A stretch of 32,676 nucleotides of DNA, from positions 1 through 32,676 of the forward strand of contig CABUZX010000012.1 of assembly GCA_902496185.1 (NCBI GenBank), in the 5' to 3' direction. The position numbers were made by a program, and so were the translations under genes. This DNA comes from an uncultured Subdoligranulum sp. Its GTDB lineage: Bacteria > Bacillota > Clostridia > Christensenellales > CAG-314. Shown one piece after another: positions 31,740 through 32,676 of this stretch. A model generated the notes under the pieces. It had not been told where the DNA came from. It saw nothing but the letters and a program-made list of their open reading frames with translations, and searched no databases. Within the stretch, counting starts at the first letter, position 1. The number at the start of each line of letters is the position of its first letter.

Positions 31740-32540
31740 TCAGTTTCGTTTAAATCCTATTAGTTCAATTTTTTCCAAAAACTCGCGAACTTTTTCAATG
31801 GGAATAGCGCATCCGTAAGCTACGTCATCATCCGTTTTGCTTACCGTCATTGCAAAATTAATGCCTACCACCTGACAATTTTCGTTAAGCAACGCCCCAC
31901 CGCTACTGCCCGTATCAATAGGGGCGTCGTGATAAATAACGTCAAACAAAACGTTAGATAAAGCCGTAACGTCTTCTCCTGACATTATCTCGTTGTAACC
32001 GACAACCCTGCCTATAGTCACCATATTTGCTTGACCGTGCGGTTGCCCAAGCGCCGCAACTCTTACGTTGTTCATTACGTTTTTGCTCGCTAAAGGCAAC
32101 GGAGTATAAGATATCTCATCATTAGCTTCAAATTTAAGCACAGCAAGGTCGTACTCTGCAAGACCGTCAATCAAAACAGCAGGATAAGTATTGCCTTTGT
32201 AATCCTTAACTTCATAAGCAATTTGCTCAAATTCGTCGTTTTTTGCAACGGTATGATTGTTTGTCAACAAATAGTAATATTCCGGCTCTCCTCCGTCAAC
32301 TACTTCAGCAAGAAACAACACCCCACTACCGAATACCATTTTGCTACTCGTAGGGTTTCCAAAAAAATCGAAATTTTTGTAAGTTGTATAAACGCCGAAA
32401 TTTGCTTGCATGCATTCCGTACTAAGTTTGTTTACCCAATCGTAGTTTATAGAAATACAACCCACCAATCCTGAAAACAAACTACCGAAAACAAGCAACA
32501 TTACGATAGCTTTAATTAAAAACGATTTTTTAATATTCAT
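31740..32540 (-). CDS. Trypsin-like serine protease lipoprotein (no PDZ domain)
   Basis: A 266-aa secreted protease related to the HtrA/S1C group. The signal peptide ends in a lipobox LVGC (Cys 28), so it is likely held on the outer face of the membrane. Catalytic residues are His 96 (LLTNNHTV), Asp 131 (EYDLAVLKF) and Ser 213 (PIDTGSSGGALLN); VVGINFAM follows as in HtrA. The protein stops after the protease domain: the PDZ domain that regulates HtrA is absent. AAAGGA lies upstream at a somewhat long distance. It is the first gene of a two-gene unit with the YcxB-like protein. Envelope quality control is a plausible role, not shown. Confidence 0.88.
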   Translation of the reverse strand: MNIKKSFLIKAIVMLLVFGSLFSGLVGCISINYDWVNKLSTECMQANFGVYTTYKNFDFFGNPTSSKMVFGSGVLFLAEVVDGGEPEYYYLLTNNHTVAKNDEFEQIAYEVKDYKGNTYPAVLIDGLAEYDLAVLKFEANDEISYTPLPLASKNVMNNVRVAALGQPHGQANMVTIGRVVGYNEIMSGEDVTALSNVLFDVIYHDAPIDTGSSGGALLNENCQVVGINFAMTVSKTDDDVAYGCAIPIEKVREFLEKIELIGFKRN

Positions 32541-32560
32541 AACAACGTTTCCTTTGATTT

Positions 32561-32589
32561 ATTTTAACATATAGTATTACAAATTGCAA
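32561..32589 (-). promoter_or_regulatory. Extended -10 promoter of the trypsin-like protease unit
   Basis: TTGCAA (32584-32589), 17 bases, then TAAAAT (32561-32566) preceded by TGT, the extended -10 element. The box pair is identical to that of the NifU-like operon at 7252-7279. Confidence 0.6.
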
Positions 32590-32616
32590 TTATTAAGTCC
32601 AAAAAAATATTCGTAC

Positions 32617-32647
32617 AAAAAAACAACTCCGAAGAAACTTTCGGAGT
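32617..32647 (-). terminator. Terminator of the tRNA unit
   Basis: ACTCCGAA (32626-32633) pairs with TTCGGAGT (32640-32647). The minus-strand transcript then runs into TTGTTTTTTT. It directly follows the tRNA 3' end at 32653. Confidence 0.85.
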
Positions 32648-32652
32648 CGTTT

Positions 32653-32676
32653 TGGAGCTAGTGGCCGGATTCGGAC
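32653..32676 (-). tRNA. tRNA 3' end (cut by window edge; possibly tRNA-Thr)
   Basis: The minus strand from the edge reads as the last base of a T-stem, T-loop TCCGAAT, T-stem 3' arm CCGGC, acceptor arm CACTAGC, discriminator T and an encoded CCA. A terminator follows after 5 bases. The anticodon lies outside the window. The acceptor partner would be GCTAGTG with T73, which fits tRNA-Thr of some Bacillota; Gly or Cys (which can also carry T73) cannot be excluded. Confidence 0.75.

Overview
The window reads as a chromosomal segment of a low-GC, single-membrane Bacillota bacterium, most likely a gut or anaerobic Clostridia lineage (an inference). The reasons are lipoprotein signal peptides on the extracellular proteins, strong AGGAGG-type ribosome sites, VanW, YcxB-like and GGGtGRT family proteins, [4Fe-4S] enzymes and a Firmicutes-like tmRNA. 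The standard genetic code is used: TGA ends the GGGtGRT gene. I see no CRISPR array, rRNA, transposase or phage gene.

Layout. (1) 1-4880, minus strand: a housekeeping operon dnaB - glnS - zinc-ribbon membrane protein - alaS (cut by the left edge), with a good promoter at 4852-4880. (2) 4918-7189, minus: a PHP phosphoesterase and a VanW/G5 surface protein. (3) 7252-9033, plus: a NifU/IscU-like scaffold gene and a GGGtGRT gene, closed by a two-way terminator. (4) 9125-11297, minus: a [4Fe-4S] aldo/keto reductase followed by an ECF transporter S-component fused to a DUF1893 domain. (5) 11351-29395, minus: one very long apparent operon holding a 2556-residue cell-surface subtilisin with about 30 BspA-type leucine-rich repeats, an InlB-repeat lipoprotein and a complete Opp-type peptide importer (oppA-B-C-D-F). 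(6) 29483-30167: regulatory DNA with palindromes, then the ssrA tmRNA on the plus strand. (7) 30274-31185, plus: a Sel1/TPR-like protein. (8) 31195-32589, minus: a trypsin-like lipoprotein and a YcxB-like membrane protein. The right edge cuts the 3' end of a minus-strand tRNA.

The most striking system is region 5. Gene order suggests that the surface protease binds and cuts proteins outside the cell, the InlB-repeat lipoprotein may help hold substrate, and the Opp importer takes up the peptides. Nearly every importer subunit is enlarged: OppA is 908 aa, OppB has about 240 extra outside residues, OppD has an N-terminal extension and an internal insert, and OppF has about 175 extra C-terminal residues. 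Stable RNA hairpins sit directly ahead of several ribosome sites, and a weak terminator-like hairpin follows oppA; both look like devices for unequal expression within one transcript. The functional coupling is inferred from gene order and domains only.
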